Shown: positions 8,433-17,261, numbered from the stretch's first letter. The stretch: DNA of 64,000 nt from Halorussus amylolyticus (GCF_004143485.2 NZ_ML974135.1:132286-196285), one strand, 5' to 3'. The notes: generated by a model from the letters alone, not told the origin. Made by a program: numbers and translations.

Positions 8433-10198
8433 CAGGACTCGTGGACCTTCTCGCCCCGATTCAGCCTGTCCGCGATGGTGAACGTCTGCTCGGCCGACCG
8501 GCGCGTGGGGACGTGTGCGGCCACGTAGCGCGCGGTCGCGACCATGTGCGTGCGAGCGTCGGCGGGGTCGTCCGCGAGGTCGAACTGCTCGAAGGCGGCC
8601 TCGACGTTCTGGAGCGTGTGGAAGTCGGCGTCCTCCCGAAGCAGGCCCTCGCCGAGGACGCGCTTGAGTTCGGCCGGGTCGCCGCCGTCACGGAGATACG
8701 CCGCGACCAGACGCCCGGCGCGGTTCACCTCGCCCTCCTCGTCGAAGGCGTCGAGGAGTTCGGTCCGGAGGTCGTCGGGGGCCTCGACCTCGGTCCCGTC
8801 GGGAATCGGCGTCGGCGGGGTGTTGAGGAAGCGGTCGAGGTAGACGCTCATCGCCCCGGCGAACGCGGCACGGTAGGCCGCGATGGAGTCGGTCCGGCGG
8901 GCGGCCTTCCGGACCGCGTTCGCGTAGGTGTAGGTGTGGTGGACCGTGTTCCAGTCGTTGAACTCGTTGCTCGTGCCGAACTGCGCGACCCGGATTCCGG
9001 CGGCCTGAGCGACCCCTGCCGCGACCTGCTCGGGGGTCGCGCCGTTCTGGACCGCGGCCTTCGTCGCGGTCACGATTTCCTCGGGGTCGTCAGAGAGGAG
9101 CGTGTCGGTGAAGCCGTCGGGGGCGTCCCACCTCTCGTCCGCGCCGTCTTCGACGAGGTCGGGGAGTTCGTCGTAGGCGTCGAACGTGAGTTCGGCGATG
9201 TCGATGGGCTGACGCCACGACGAGAGTTCCTCCGAGCGCGTGGCCTGCGTGAGTCGCGGAATCACGCTCGGCAGGACTTCGGGCGCGTGGTCCCACCCGA
9301 CGTGGTCGAGCGCCTCGCACGCCTTGTTGACGAAGTCGAAGGTGTGGCCCGCGTCCATGTAGAGGTGGTCGGTCGCGGCCAGATAGAGGATGTCCGCGAC
9401 TTCCTCCGGTTCGAGCGTTGCGATGGCGGTCTGGAGACACCGTTCGGCACCATCACGGTCCCGGACCTCGACGGTCTCTCGGAACCACGATTCGAGGCGC
9501 TCGCGCGAGAGGTCCCGCGCCGAGAACGAGGGCTGGTCGAATTTGGGCGGTTCCCCTTGACAGTCCTCCGCGACGTGATACAGGCCGGTGTAGAGCGCGC
9601 GCGTTCGGTCCTCCGTTCGGAGCGACTTCTGTAGGTTCGCCATCGCCGAGAGGATGGTCAGGCCCGAACTCCACCCGTCGTCGCGGTACGTGGCTCCGAA
9701 TGTCAGGCCGAGTTCGAGCGGGTCGGTGTAGGGCACGTCCTCGTCGGCCAGCCCGAGGACCGACTTTGCCACGACGAGGCGCAAGCTCTCTTCCAGCCCG
9801 GTTTCGAGTCTGTTCGTCCAGTGTTCGACCGGCGGGAGGTCGGGGTCGGGATGGGGGTTCACGAACACCTCGCCGTCCCGGACCTCGACCGGAAAGCTCT
9901 GTACGTCGTCGGCCCACGGGTCGAAGGTGTCGCCACAGGAGAGTTCGAATCGGGCGTGGTGCCAGTGGCAGGTCAGGATGCCGTCGTCCACGGTGCCGTC
10001 CGCGAGCGGAAACCCCATGTGGGGACACCGATTGTCCACGGCGCGAAACACCCCCTCGTGGTAAAACAGCGCGAGCGAGCGCCCGTCGGCGCGCACGACC
10101 GTCCGGCCTTCTTCGCGGAGTTCGTCGGCGTCGCAGACGCCGACGAACTCCACGCTCGGTGTCGCCCCTTCAGCCTGCTCAGATTCTTCGGTTGCCAT
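8432..10198 (-). CDS. Rieske [2Fe-2S] protein fused to a large helical domain
   Basis: 588-residue soluble protein starting at the ATG at 10198. Residues 15-115 form a ferredoxin-type Rieske domain with NRCPHMGFPL and LTCHWHHARF, giving the Cys-x-His and Cys-x2-His cluster ligands. The remaining 450 residues are alpha-helical and carry conserved-looking His and Asp clusters (DHLYMDAGHTFDF, NTVHHTYTYANA), which could bind a second metal. No alpha-subunit dioxygenase motif of the usual D-x2-H-x4-H type is evident. The combination resembles an oxygenase or oxidase with a built-in electron-transfer domain, but the helical domain is not one I can name. The stop codon abuts a MITE-like element. Rieske part secure, reaction unknown. 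Confidence 0.85.
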   Translation of the reverse strand: MATEESEQAEGATPSVEFVGVCDADELREEGRTVVRADGRSLALFYHEGVFRAVDNRCPHMGFPLADGTVDDGILTCHWHHARFELSCGDTFDPWADDVQSFPVEVRDGEVFVNPHPDPDLPPVEHWTNRLETGLEESLRLVVAKSVLGLADEDVPYTDPLELGLTFGATYRDDGWSSGLTILSAMANLQKSLRTEDRTRALYTGLYHVAEDCQGEPPKFDQPSFSARDLSRERLESWFRETVEVRDRDGAERCLQTAIATLEPEEVADILYLAATDHLYMDAGHTFDFVNKACEALDHVGWDHAPEVLPSVIPRLTQATRSEELSSWRQPIDIAELTFDAYDELPDLVEDGADERWDAPDGFTDTLLSDDPEEIVTATKAAVQNGATPEQVAAGVAQAAGIRVAQFGTSNEFNDWNTVHHTYTYANAVRKAARRTDSIAAYRAAFAGAMSVYLDRFLNTPPTPIPDGTEVEAPDDLRTELLDAFDEEGEVNRAGRLVAAYLRDGGDPAELKRVLGEGLLREDADFHTLQNVEAAFEQFDLADDPADARTHMVATARYVAAHVPTRRSAEQTFTIADRLNRGEKVHES

Positions 10199-10202
10199 GG
10201 AT

Positions 10203-10222
10203 AGGGATTTGTCACCATCCCT
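10203..10222. promoter_or_regulatory. Inverted repeat directly upstream of the Rieske gene
   Basis: AGGGAT at 10203-10208 and ATCCCT at 10217-10222 form a 6-bp inverted repeat with an 8-base spacer, five bases before the start codon. Position fits an operator or leader structure; evidence is weak. Confidence 0.25.
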
Positions 10223-10279
10223 CAAAACGATTCGCTGAAACCGAATTTTGTAAGCAAATCTATGTTTCGGGGGCGAGCG

Positions 10280-10870
10280 TCAGGCCGCCTCCTTCATCTC
10301 CTCGTACCGGTCCTCGAACCGGGCCTGACACGACGAGCAGCAGAACTGGTAGAGGTCGCCGTCGATGCGGGAAGATTCGCCCTCGCTGGTGACGGTGTTG
10401 CCACACTCGTCGCACTCCAGCGCGAACTCGACGCCCTCGGGTTCGGGGTTCCACGACGAGTCGGCGAGGAGTTTCACGTCGTACTCCCGAATCGCGTCGG
10501 CGTCGAACGACTCGGCGAGCAGGGGTTCGACCGCACCGTCCCGCACGCGGGCGTGGAAGACGACGTGGCCGTCGGCGGTGACGAAGACGTGTTCGACCCG
10601 GTCGATATCCTCGACGCCCGACCGGACCTCGGCGACCCGGCCGGGTTCGGCGTGGAGGTCCACGAGGACCGCGACCCCCTCCGAGAGGAGCGACCGGTCC
10701 AAATCGACGGTGAACTGCTCGATGACGCCGAGTTCGACGAGGCGGTCGATTCGGTCCGACACCGTCGGCGGCGACAGGCCGACGGCGTCGGCGATTTCGT
10801 TGAACGGGCGGCGAGCGTCGGTGACGAGGTGCTGGAGGATTTCGAGGTCGGTTTCGTCGAGTTGGCGCAT
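10280..10870 (-). CDS. Lrp/AsnC-type regulator with C-terminal TRASH metal-binding domain
   Basis: 196-residue transcription factor. Residues 1-60 are an AsnC-type winged helix (LDETDLEILQHLVTDARRPF, then LSPPTVSDRIDRL). A ligand-sensing-like region follows. The last 45 residues hold a TRASH zinc/copper-finger-like module, with CDECG early and CCSSCQARF late. Proteins with this architecture regulate copper homeostasis genes in haloarchaea and other archaea, so control of copA is plausible even though the truncated copA lies 9 kb away here. Divergent from the Nudix gene. Confidence 0.87.
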   Translation of the reverse strand: MRQLDETDLEILQHLVTDARRPFNEIADAVGLSPPTVSDRIDRLVELGVIEQFTVDLDRSLLSEGVAVLVDLHAEPGRVAEVRSGVEDIDRVEHVFVTADGHVVFHARVRDGAVEPLLAESFDADAIREYDVKLLADSSWNPEPEGVEFALECDECGNTVTSEGESSRIDGDLYQFCCSSCQARFEDRYEEMKEAA

Positions 10871-11031
10871 TTCCCTCGTAGTTGCGTGTCCACCGAGAAA
10901 CAGTTTTCGTCGCGTCTCGCCGAGACACGGCCGAAGGGAATCTGCGAAAAAGGGGCGCGTTCGATGCCCTTACCCTCCTTAATACACCTTGCAGAAACCT
11001 TTTTACGGGAAACCGTCGTCGAGTGACAAAA

Positions 11032-11469
11032 ATGTCTGCAGAGACGGAAGTGTCCGCGGGGGGAGTGACGTACGTCCAGAAGGCGTGCGCGTACATCACG
11101 CGGGGCGACAGCGAACTGCTCGTGTTCGAGGGGCCGGGTCACGAGAACTTACAGATACCGAAAGGGACCATCGAGTCGGGCGAAACGCCCCGCGAAGCGG
11201 TGTTTCGCGAGATTGTCGAGGAGACCGGCTTGGGGGCGCTCGACGGAACGCGCCACGTCGCGACCGACGTGTGGCGGCGGCGTCCCGCCCGGCGATACGT
11301 CCGGCACTTCTTCCACGCGACCGTCCACGAACCTCGCGACGAGTGGACCCACACCGTGACCGGGGAGGGCGAGGAGTCCGGGGCGGAGTTCGAACTCTCG
11401 TGGGTCGAACTCCCCACCGGGTCGGAGTTCGCGCTGTCGCTCGACGACTACGTGCATCTGGTCGCGTGA
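11032..11469 (+). CDS. Nudix hydrolase
   Basis: 145-residue cytoplasmic hydrolase of nucleoside-diphosphate-linked compounds. The Nudix box is complete: G-x5-E-x7-REIVEETGL, starting at GTIESGETPREA (about residues 46-68). The N-terminal strand VTYVQKACAYI is the usual fold start. The ATG at 11032 is preferred over an upstream open frame because a CTTTTTAC box lies about 30 bases before it and the family starts here. It resembles the diadenosine-polyphosphate/bis(5'-nucleosyl) group, but substrate is not determined. Confidence 0.88.
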   Translation: MSAETEVSAGGVTYVQKACAYITRGDSELLVFEGPGHENLQIPKGTIESGETPREAVFREIVEETGLGALDGTRHVATDVWRRRPARRYVRHFFHATVHEPRDEWTHTVTGEGEESGAEFELSWVELPTGSEFALSLDDYVHLVA

Positions 11470-11497
11470 CCGGCGGGCGCGGACTCGAGGAGCCGGA

Positions 11498-11538
11498 TTA
11501 TTACGGCCGCCCCGAATCGGTAATAACAATTCGTTTAC
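11498..11538 (+). promoter_or_regulatory. NikR-like operator candidate and promoter of the NicO gene
   Basis: TTATTAC (11498-11504) and GTAATAA (11520-11526) are perfect reverse complements separated by 15 bases, two helical turns centre to centre. A GTTTACG box (about 11532-11538) follows and lies about 28 bases before the ATG. Widely spaced half-sites just upstream of a nickel transporter gene match the architecture of NikR operators. Confidence 0.5.
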
Positions 11539-11562
11539 GGTCGGTCGGACAACTTCCGACCG

Positions 11563-12411
11563 ATGATTCCGAGTGACGCGGTGGGGCTGTTCGCCGGGGC
11601 GATAGCGCTCGGTGCGATTCACGGTGTCGAACCCGGACACGGCTGGCCGGTCGCGGCGAGCTACGCCCTCGACCAGTCGAACAAGTGGCTCTACGGCTTC
11701 GCGGCGAGTTTCATTCTCGGTCTCGGCCACCTCGTGAGCAGCATCGCCATGGTGCTCGCGTTCTTCTTCGCGAAGTCGTACTTCGAACTCACGGAGGTCA
11801 ACGAACCGCTGTCGGTCTGGGGCGTCGAAGTCGGCGGTCCGGTAGGTATCGTGGCCGGAGTGTTGTTGATTCTGCTCGGGGTGCGCGAGTATTTCCACGG
11901 GCACAGCCACTCGCACGTCGGTGACGGTCGCGAAGGCGACGAGTCGCACGACAGCGACCATACTCACGACCACGACCACGGACACACTCACGACCACGAA
12001 CACGACCACGAACACGGACACACTCACGACCACAACCACGACGCCGACCGGAGTTTCCTCGACAAAGTCCGAATCGCCCTCCCCTTCGTCGGGGGCCACG
12101 AACACGCCTCCGCGGACGACGCGGCCGACCGCGGCCTGTGGGGAATCGCGTGGTTCGCGTTCGTCCTCGGGTTCGCCCACGAGGAGGAGTTCGAAATCAT
12201 CGCGCTGTGCGCCGGGTCGGACTACTGCCTCTCGCTGATGACGACGTACGCGCTGACGGTTATCGTCGGAATCGTGGGGCTGACGCTCCTGCTCATCGCG
12301 GGATACGAGCGCCACGAGGAGCGGGTCGAGCGATACACCGACTACCTCCCGGCGTTCTCGGCGGCCGTGCTGATACTCATGGGCGTCGGGTTCGTCGCGG
12401 GAGTGTTCTGA
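11563..12411 (+). CDS. NicO-type nickel/cobalt transporter with His-rich loop
   Basis: 282-residue membrane protein with about six transmembrane helices. The first helix region has GAIHGVEPGHGWP, matching the NicO/RcnA His-rich signature position. A cytosolic loop (about residues 110-165) is a metal-binding tract with more than 20 His alternating with Asp and Glu, partly built from repeated THDHDHGH-type units. A second motif, GFAHEEEFEI, lies after the loop. The family moves Ni(II) or Co(II); direction (uptake or RcnA-like efflux) cannot be told from sequence. The NikR-like inverted repeat upstream supports nickel. Confidence 0.83.
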   Translation: MIPSDAVGLFAGAIALGAIHGVEPGHGWPVAASYALDQSNKWLYGFAASFILGLGHLVSSIAMVLAFFFAKSYFELTEVNEPLSVWGVEVGGPVGIVAGVLLILLGVREYFHGHSHSHVGDGREGDESHDSDHTHDHDHGHTHDHEHDHEHGHTHDHNHDADRSFLDKVRIALPFVGGHEHASADDAADRGLWGIAWFAFVLGFAHEEEFEIIALCAGSDYCLSLMTTYALTVIVGIVGLTLLLIAGYERHEERVERYTDYLPAFSAAVLILMGVGFVAGVF

Positions 12412-12492
12412 GTCCGGGGGTCCACAGCACCGGCGACAAATTACAGCAGGAAAATCGCCATATTTAACGGTGATGAGAAGTCAACTTCGAGT

Positions 12493-13002
12493 ATGTCAGA
12501 TGGTTCAGGTTTCAGCGTCGGCGGCAAACAGTTGAGCGCCGCGCAGGGCGGACTGCTGTTCCTCGTAATCGGACTGGGAGCCAGCGGCTTCGGCGCGTAC
12601 GACTACGTCCAGCAGTCCGACGCGGTGAACGAGGCGGTCGAAGTCGACGCCACGGTCGTCGAGACCGGCGTCGATTCGGTCAGGGGCGGTAGTTCGCCGG
12701 GCGTCGATTACAAACCCGAGGTGACTTTCGAGTACGAGTACGACGGCGAGACGTACACCGGAAACAACGTCTTCCCGGCCACGATTAGCCGGAACTACGA
12801 TACGCGGTCGGCCGCGGCGTCGGTGCTGGAGGGGTACGACGAAGGCGAGACGGTGACCGCGTACGTAAACCCCGACTCGCCGGGCGACGCGTTCCTCAAG
12901 GACGAGAAGTCGAACAGTCCGCTCCTGTTCGTCGGAATCGGCGGTCTGTTCGCCGTGGTCGGTGGCTCGTCGCTCTTCAAGTCCGTCAGAAGCGGCCGGT
13001 AG
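12493..13002 (+). CDS. DUF3592 membrane protein
   Basis: 169 residues with one transmembrane helix near residues 16-40 and another at about 145-163. Between them is an extracytoplasmic beta-rich domain with the DUF3592 pattern: VDATVVETGVDS, a FEYEYDGETYTGNN strand pair and VTAYVNPDSPGDAFL. An ATATTTAAC box lies about 30 bases before the ATG, consistent with a leaderless transcript. Function of the family is unknown. Confidence 0.75.
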   Translation: MSDGSGFSVGGKQLSAAQGGLLFLVIGLGASGFGAYDYVQQSDAVNEAVEVDATVVETGVDSVRGGSSPGVDYKPEVTFEYEYDGETYTGNNVFPATISRNYDTRSAAASVLEGYDEGETVTAYVNPDSPGDAFLKDEKSNSPLLFVGIGGLFAVVGGSSLFKSVRSGR

Positions 13003-13016
13003 CGCCGTCTCCGTTC

Positions 13017-14690
13017 TCAGTTCGCGAGCGTGGTGAACCGATGCACGCCCTCGTCGGTTCCCGCGACGATTACGTCGTCGCCGTGTTGAAGTCGGAACTC
13101 CGGCCCGACGCTCGTCACGACTTCCCCGTTGCGCTCGACAGCGACCACGGTAACGCCCGTTCGGGCACGCACATTGGCCTCCGCGAGGGTCTGACCCGCG
13201 AGTTTCGGGGCGGAGGTCCGGACGATTTCCACCTGCTTGTTCATCGACATCACGTCCTCGTCTTCGAGGATAGTCGAGGCGAGCATCCGACCCGAGACGG
13301 TCGCGAGCGCCAGCACGTAGTCCGCGCCCGCCCGGTAGATTTTCTGGACGCTCTCGGTCTCCTCGGCGCGGGCGAGCACCTCGACGTCCGGGTCGAGGTT
13401 CCGAACCACGAGCGTTCCGAAGCCGGTCAGCGTGTCGTCGGCCAGCGTCAGCACGACCGTGCGGGCGTCGTCGATGCCTGCCTCGCGGAGCGTCTCGGGG
13501 TCGGTCGCGTCACCGATGACGTCCACGCCGGGCTTGTCCTCGATATCGATAGTGGTGTACGACATGTCGGCGGCCGCGAGTTCCCCGGCGACAGTCGAAC
13601 CGACCTCGCCGAAACCGACGATGAGGACGGTACCGCTCCGAGACGGGCGGACCTGCGAGCGCGTGAGGTGTGTGAGGCGGTCGAGTTGGGCCGGGTTGCC
13701 GGTGACCAGTAGAATCGTTCCGGCGGCGAGTTCGAAGTCGGGCGACGGCGGCGTATCGAACTCGCCGCGGACCCACGCGCCGACGACGTTCACGCCCGCT
13801 CGCTCCCGAATACCGCTCTCGGCGAGCGTCTGGCCCACGAGGTCGCTCCCGCGCTGGACCGGGATTTCGGCGACCTCGAACTCCTCGCCGATTTCGACGG
13901 TCGCGTCCGACGGGGAGCGACCGTCCCGCGAGTCTCTCAAGTTCCCGTCGAGTTCGGCGGTGACGCTGGTCGTGACCTTGGCGGCGAGGCTCTCGCCGAG
14001 GAGTTCGCGCGGCGACAGCACCTCGTCCACGCCCGCGAGTTCGTGGTAGGCTCCGAGTTCGGGGTCCTCGACTACGCTGACGACTCGCACGTCCTCGGCG
14101 GCCTCGCGGGCGGTGAGAACGATTCCCACGTCCACCTCGTCGCTCGCGTCGGCGACGAGCGCGGACGCCTCCTCGACGTTAGCGTTCAGCAGGGTCTCGA
14201 CCGATTGGGGGTCGCCGTGGACGACCCGGTAGCCCGACTCGTAGAGGTCGGTCGCGCGCTCGCGGTCGGGTTCGACCACGACGTACTCGACGCCCCACGA
14301 TTCGAGTTCCGCGACGAGCGCCTCTGCGCGCGGCGAGAAGGTGCAGATGACGACGTGGTCCTCGACGTCCTCGACGCGAGTCGGAAGCGTGGTCGAGAGC
14401 GCCTCCTCGAACAGCGGCACGATGAAGACCGGGAGCGCCATGAAGATGAGCAGCACGCCGGTCAGGTCCATCAGGACGACGAACGCGGTCATCTCGACCG
14501 ACTCCCACGGCGCGTTCGACCCGTAGCCGGTCGTGGTGAACGTCTCGACGACGACCTGAAGCGAGTGGTGGAACGGCTGTGGTCGGTTCTCGAACGCTGA
14601 CATCCCGTAGTCGTACGCCACCGAGAAGCCGAGGATGACCGCCGCGAGCGTGGCGAGATACGAGACGGTCCGGCGCTGCCACGTGTCCAT
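13017..14690 (-). CDS. Two-TM potassium channel with duplicated RCK (TrkA-N/TrkA-C) domains
   Basis: 557-residue protein. Two transmembrane helices (about residues 9-30 and 66-92) flank a pore loop with the filter-like TTTGYGS. It is followed by two RCK units: the first Rossmann fold begins at DHVVICTFSP, the second at GTVLIVGFGEVGS, and each is followed by a TrkA-C domain (one near EIPVQRGSDLVGQTL, one near TSAPKLAGQTL). Such channels control K+ flux, important for salt-in halophiles, and are gated by nucleotides or ions bound to RCK. The filter differs from canonical TVGYGD. Divergent from thiC. Confidence 0.88.
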   Translation of the reverse strand: MDTWQRRTVSYLATLAAVILGFSVAYDYGMSAFENRPQPFHHSLQVVVETFTTTGYGSNAPWESVEMTAFVVLMDLTGVLLIFMALPVFIVPLFEEALSTTLPTRVEDVEDHVVICTFSPRAEALVAELESWGVEYVVVEPDRERATDLYESGYRVVHGDPQSVETLLNANVEEASALVADASDEVDVGIVLTAREAAEDVRVVSVVEDPELGAYHELAGVDEVLSPRELLGESLAAKVTTSVTAELDGNLRDSRDGRSPSDATVEIGEEFEVAEIPVQRGSDLVGQTLAESGIRERAGVNVVGAWVRGEFDTPPSPDFELAAGTILLVTGNPAQLDRLTHLTRSQVRPSRSGTVLIVGFGEVGSTVAGELAAADMSYTTIDIEDKPGVDVIGDATDPETLREAGIDDARTVVLTLADDTLTGFGTLVVRNLDPDVEVLARAEETESVQKIYRAGADYVLALATVSGRMLASTILEDEDVMSMNKQVEIVRTSAPKLAGQTLAEANVRARTGVTVVAVERNGEVVTSVGPEFRLQHGDDVIVAGTDEGVHRFTTLAN

Positions 14691-14741
14691 CAGGAGGTGA
14701 TTTCGGTGTCACGCTTAAACGTGTTCGGGAGTTCGGGCACA

Positions 14742-14767
14742 CTTATTACCTAGTAGTATAACCTAGT
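14742..14767 (+). promoter_or_regulatory. thiC promoter with duplicated ACCTAGT heptamer
   Basis: A CTTATTA box (14742-14748) lies about 28 bases before the thiC ATG. ACCTAGT occurs twice (14748-14754 and 14761-14767), spaced 13 bases, between the box and the start. Direct repeats overlapping the promoter suggest a repressor site, possibly for a thiamine regulator. No TPP-riboswitch sequence fits in the 80-base gap. Confidence 0.4.
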
Positions 14768-14772
14768 GATTC

Positions 14773-16200
14773 ATGACGCAGTTGCGAGCGGCGAGACGCG
14801 GAATCGTGACCGACGAGATGAAACGAATCGCAGAGCGCGAACAGGTGGAACCCGAGTTCGTGCGCGAGCGAGTCGCCGAGGGGCAGGCGGTGATTCCAGC
14901 GAACGTCGAACACGACCGACTCGACCCGATGATAATCGGACGCGAGTTCGCGACGAAAGTCAACGCCAACATCGGAAACAGCGAACCGGAGAGCGACGTC
15001 AACGGCGAACTCGAAAAGCTCCACGTCGCGGTCCACTACGGCGCGGACACCGTGATGGACCTTTCGACGGGCGGGGATTTGGACCGAATCCGGGTGGCGA
15101 ACGTCGAGCGGTCGCCGATTCCGGTCGGGACCGTCCCCATCTACGAGGCCGTCAAGCGCGCCGAGAGCGTCGAGGACATCACCCCGGACCTCCTCCTCGA
15201 CGTCATCGAGAAACAGGCCGCTCAGGGCGTCGATTACCAGACGATTCACGCGGGAGTGCTGATGGAACACCTCCCGCTGACCGACGGGCGCAAGACCGGC
15301 ATCGTCTCGCGAGGCGGGTCCATCCTCGCGGAGTGGATGGAGCGAAACGAGAGCCAGAACCCCCTCTACACCGAGTTCGAGCGAATTTGCGAGGTGTTCG
15401 CGGAGTACGATGTGACGTTCAGCCTCGGCGACGGACTTCGACCGGGATGTCTGGCCGACGCGAGCGACGACGCCCAATTCGCGGAGTTGGAGACGCTCGG
15501 TGAACTCACACGAACCGCGCGCGACCACGGCGTGCAGGTGATGGTCGAGGGACCGGGGCACGTCCCGATGGACCAGATAGCGGCGAACGTCGAGCGCCAG
15601 CGGGAGGTGTGTGACGGCGCTCCCTTCTACGTCCTCGGTCCGCTCGTGACCGACATCGCACCGGGCTACGACCACATCACCAGCGCAATCGGCGCGACGG
15701 AGGCCGCCCGCGCCGGGGCCGCGATGCTGTGTTATGTGACCCCGAAAGAGCACCTCGGTCTGCCCGACGCCGAGGACGTGCGCGAGGGACTGGCGGCCTA
15801 CCGAATCGCGGCCCACGCCGCCGACGTGGCGTGCGGTCGCGAGGGCGCGCGCGACTGGGACGACGCGCTCTCGGAGGCCCGGTACGACTTCGACTGGGAG
15901 CGCCAGTTCGAACTCGCGCTCGACCCCGAACGCGCCAGGTCGTACCACGACCAGACGCTTCCGGGTGACAACTACAAGGAGGCGCGATTCTGCTCGATGT
16001 GCGGCGCGGAGTTCTGTTCGATGCGAATCGACCAAGACGCCAGAGACGCGGGCGAGATGGACACACTCGGCGACGAGACCGACCTCGCGAACTCACCTGC
16101 CGCGGAGGTGAATCGTCCACCCGTCGGAGTCCACGAATCGAATGGAAGCCGCCAAACCGACCGCGACTCCGAGAGCGAGTACCCCGCGACCGATGACTGA
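14773..16200 (+). CDS. thiC: Phosphomethylpyrimidine synthase ThiC
   Basis: 475-residue radical-SAM-like enzyme that rearranges aminoimidazole ribotide to HMP phosphate for thiamine. Family blocks are intact: [58 protein letters not shown] and the C-terminal [4Fe-4S] motif [11 protein letters not shown], which carries C-x2-C-x4-C. The acidic tail of about 60 residues after the cluster is longer than in bacteria. Leaderless start supported by the box 28 bases upstream. Confidence 0.96.
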   Translation: MTQLRAARRGIVTDEMKRIAEREQVEPEFVRERVAEGQAVIPANVEHDRLDPMIIGREFATKVNANIGNSEPESDVNGELEKLHVAVHYGADTVMDLSTGGDLDRIRVANVERSPIPVGTVPIYEAVKRAESVEDITPDLLLDVIEKQAAQGVDYQTIHAGVLMEHLPLTDGRKTGIVSRGGSILAEWMERNESQNPLYTEFERICEVFAEYDVTFSLGDGLRPGCLADASDDAQFAELETLGELTRTARDHGVQVMVEGPGHVPMDQIAANVERQREVCDGAPFYVLGPLVTDIAPGYDHITSAIGATEAARAGAAMLCYVTPKEHLGLPDAEDVREGLAAYRIAAHAADVACGREGARDWDDALSEARYDFDWERQFELALDPERARSYHDQTLPGDNYKEARFCSMCGAEFCSMRIDQDARDAGEMDTLGDETDLANSPAAEVNRPPVGVHESNGSRQTDRDSESEYPATDD

Positions 16201-16226
16201 GCGACCCCGCGACTCACGAGAACGAT

Positions 16227-16622
16227 TCAGTCTCGATACTCCTCGACGGCCACGACGGCCTTCGTCTCCTCGTGGGTGAGGTCGCTGTCGTTAGACACGA
16301 CCGGGGCACCGAGTTCTCGGCCCGTCGCCGCGATTAGTCCGTCTGCCCCCGCGAGAAACGGGCCTTCGTCGGAGATTTCGGCGGCGATATTTCCGGCGAG
16401 TGCGGCCGTATCTTCGTCGGTTTCGTAGACCTCACCCCACGAGAGGTCCGCCTTCGCGGCGGCCACGTCGCCGTTCGGGGCGTTGCCCTCCCCGACGAGG
16501 ACTTCGGCGTACGCCGGGGCCGGAAACACGAACGTCTCGTCGTCGTTGGCGAGCAGATAGTCGGCAGCCGAATCGACGCCGTTCAGATAGTCGATGAGAA
16601 ACGTCGCGTCGAGAACTTTCAT
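16227..16622 (-). CDS. vapC: VapC-type PIN-domain toxin ribonuclease
   Basis: 131-residue PIN nuclease. The conserved acidic residues are visible: Asp5 in VLDATFLIDYL, Glu in YAEVLVGE, and the late Asp pair in GADGLIAATGRE and SNDSDLTH. The ATG overlaps the stop of the upstream antitoxin gene by four bases (ATGA), the usual VapBC arrangement. Predicted to cleave RNA when unbound and to be neutralised by VapB. Confidence 0.9.
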   Translation of the reverse strand: MKVLDATFLIDYLNGVDSAADYLLANDDETFVFPAPAYAEVLVGEGNAPNGDVAAAKADLSWGEVYETDEDTAALAGNIAAEISDEGPFLAGADGLIAATGRELGAPVVSNDSDLTHEETKAVVAVEEYRD

Positions 16623-16858
16623 TCTTCACCGAGGTCCGCCATCCTGTCCTTCGACTTCTGCTTGGTCGCCTCACGCTTGCGACGTACCCGCTCGGCGTGG
16701 TCGTCGTCCCACCGGCCGAACCCTGCGAGGAGGTCGCGGTCGTCGTCCTCGAAGACGCGTTCGAGAACGTCGTTGTAGGATTCGCCTTCACGTCGCCGTC
16801 GCTCGATTTCGCGCTTGACAGTTTCGCTGATACGAATCTGCTTGTTCGCGGTCCCCAT
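16619..16858 (-). CDS. vapB: VapB-type antitoxin
   Basis: 79-residue, highly charged antitoxin partner of the following VapC. The N-terminal NKQIRISETVKREIERR strand-helix resembles haloarchaeal VapB DNA-binding ends; the SYNDVLERVF segment is the typical second helix, and the basic C-terminal half should wrap the toxin. An 8-bp inverted repeat lies four bases upstream of its start, fitting autoregulation. Confidence 0.85.
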   Translation of the reverse strand: MGTANKQIRISETVKREIERRRREGESYNDVLERVFEDDDRDLLAGFGRWDDDHAERVRRKREATKQKSKDRMADLGEE

Positions 16859-16862
16859 GTCG

Positions 16863-16882
16863 TGTCAACGTTCGCGTTGACA
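16863..16882. promoter_or_regulatory. VapBC operator candidate palindrome
   Basis: TGTCAACG (16863-16870) and CGTTGACA (16875-16882) are a perfect 8-bp inverted repeat with a 4-base centre, immediately upstream of vapB. The placement matches known TA autoregulation by a VapB dimer. Confidence 0.55.
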
Positions 16883-16911
16883 TCACTTCAGCGTTTTCCC
16901 GAACGATGCCG

Positions 16912-17220
16912 TCACTCCACGCGCTCTAGAACCACGCCGTCTTCGAACCGACCGCGCTCGTCGGCTTTCGCCTCGCGAAGTTGTTCCAGTTCGTCGGGGT
17001 CGAACCCCTCGGCGTCCCGAATCGCGGCGACGACTTCGAGCACGTCGGCGAGTTCCTCGGGGTCGGCGCTCTCGCGGAACTCCGCGGCTTCCTCACAGAG
17101 CTTTTCGCGGAGTCGCTCGCGGTAGGCCGTTCCCTCGGCGAGGTGGGTCACGGGCGTCTCGTCGTTCTCGCGGATAATCTCGGGAATCCGGTCGCGGACG
17201 AGTTTGTCGTACTCGGTCAC
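16912..17220 (-). CDS. MazG-like nucleotide pyrophosphohydrolase
   Basis: 102-residue all-helical protein of the MazG/HisE-like group. The start is set at the GTG at 17220, which gives VTEYDKLVRDRIPEII, the usual N terminus; an upstream extension to 17301 is Arg-rich and unlike the family. Metal-binding acids appear in KLCEEAAEFRE and ELADVLEVVAA, giving the E-x2-E and E-x3-D pattern. It likely hydrolyses a nucleoside triphosphate to monophosphate and pyrophosphate as house-cleaning; substrate unknown. Confidence 0.82.
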   Translation of the reverse strand: MTEYDKLVRDRIPEIIRENDETPVTHLAEGTAYRERLREKLCEEAAEFRESADPEELADVLEVVAAIRDAEGFDPDELEQLREAKADERGRFEDGVVLERVE

Positions 17221-17261
17221 GCGCTCGTCTGCGCGCGGGCGAATCCAAAATATTTCGATTC

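Noticed and set aside
14700-14772. TPP riboswitch upstream of thiC
   Set aside because: The gap is only about 80 bases, holds a promoter box 28 bases from the ATG, and lacks the conserved riboswitch core.
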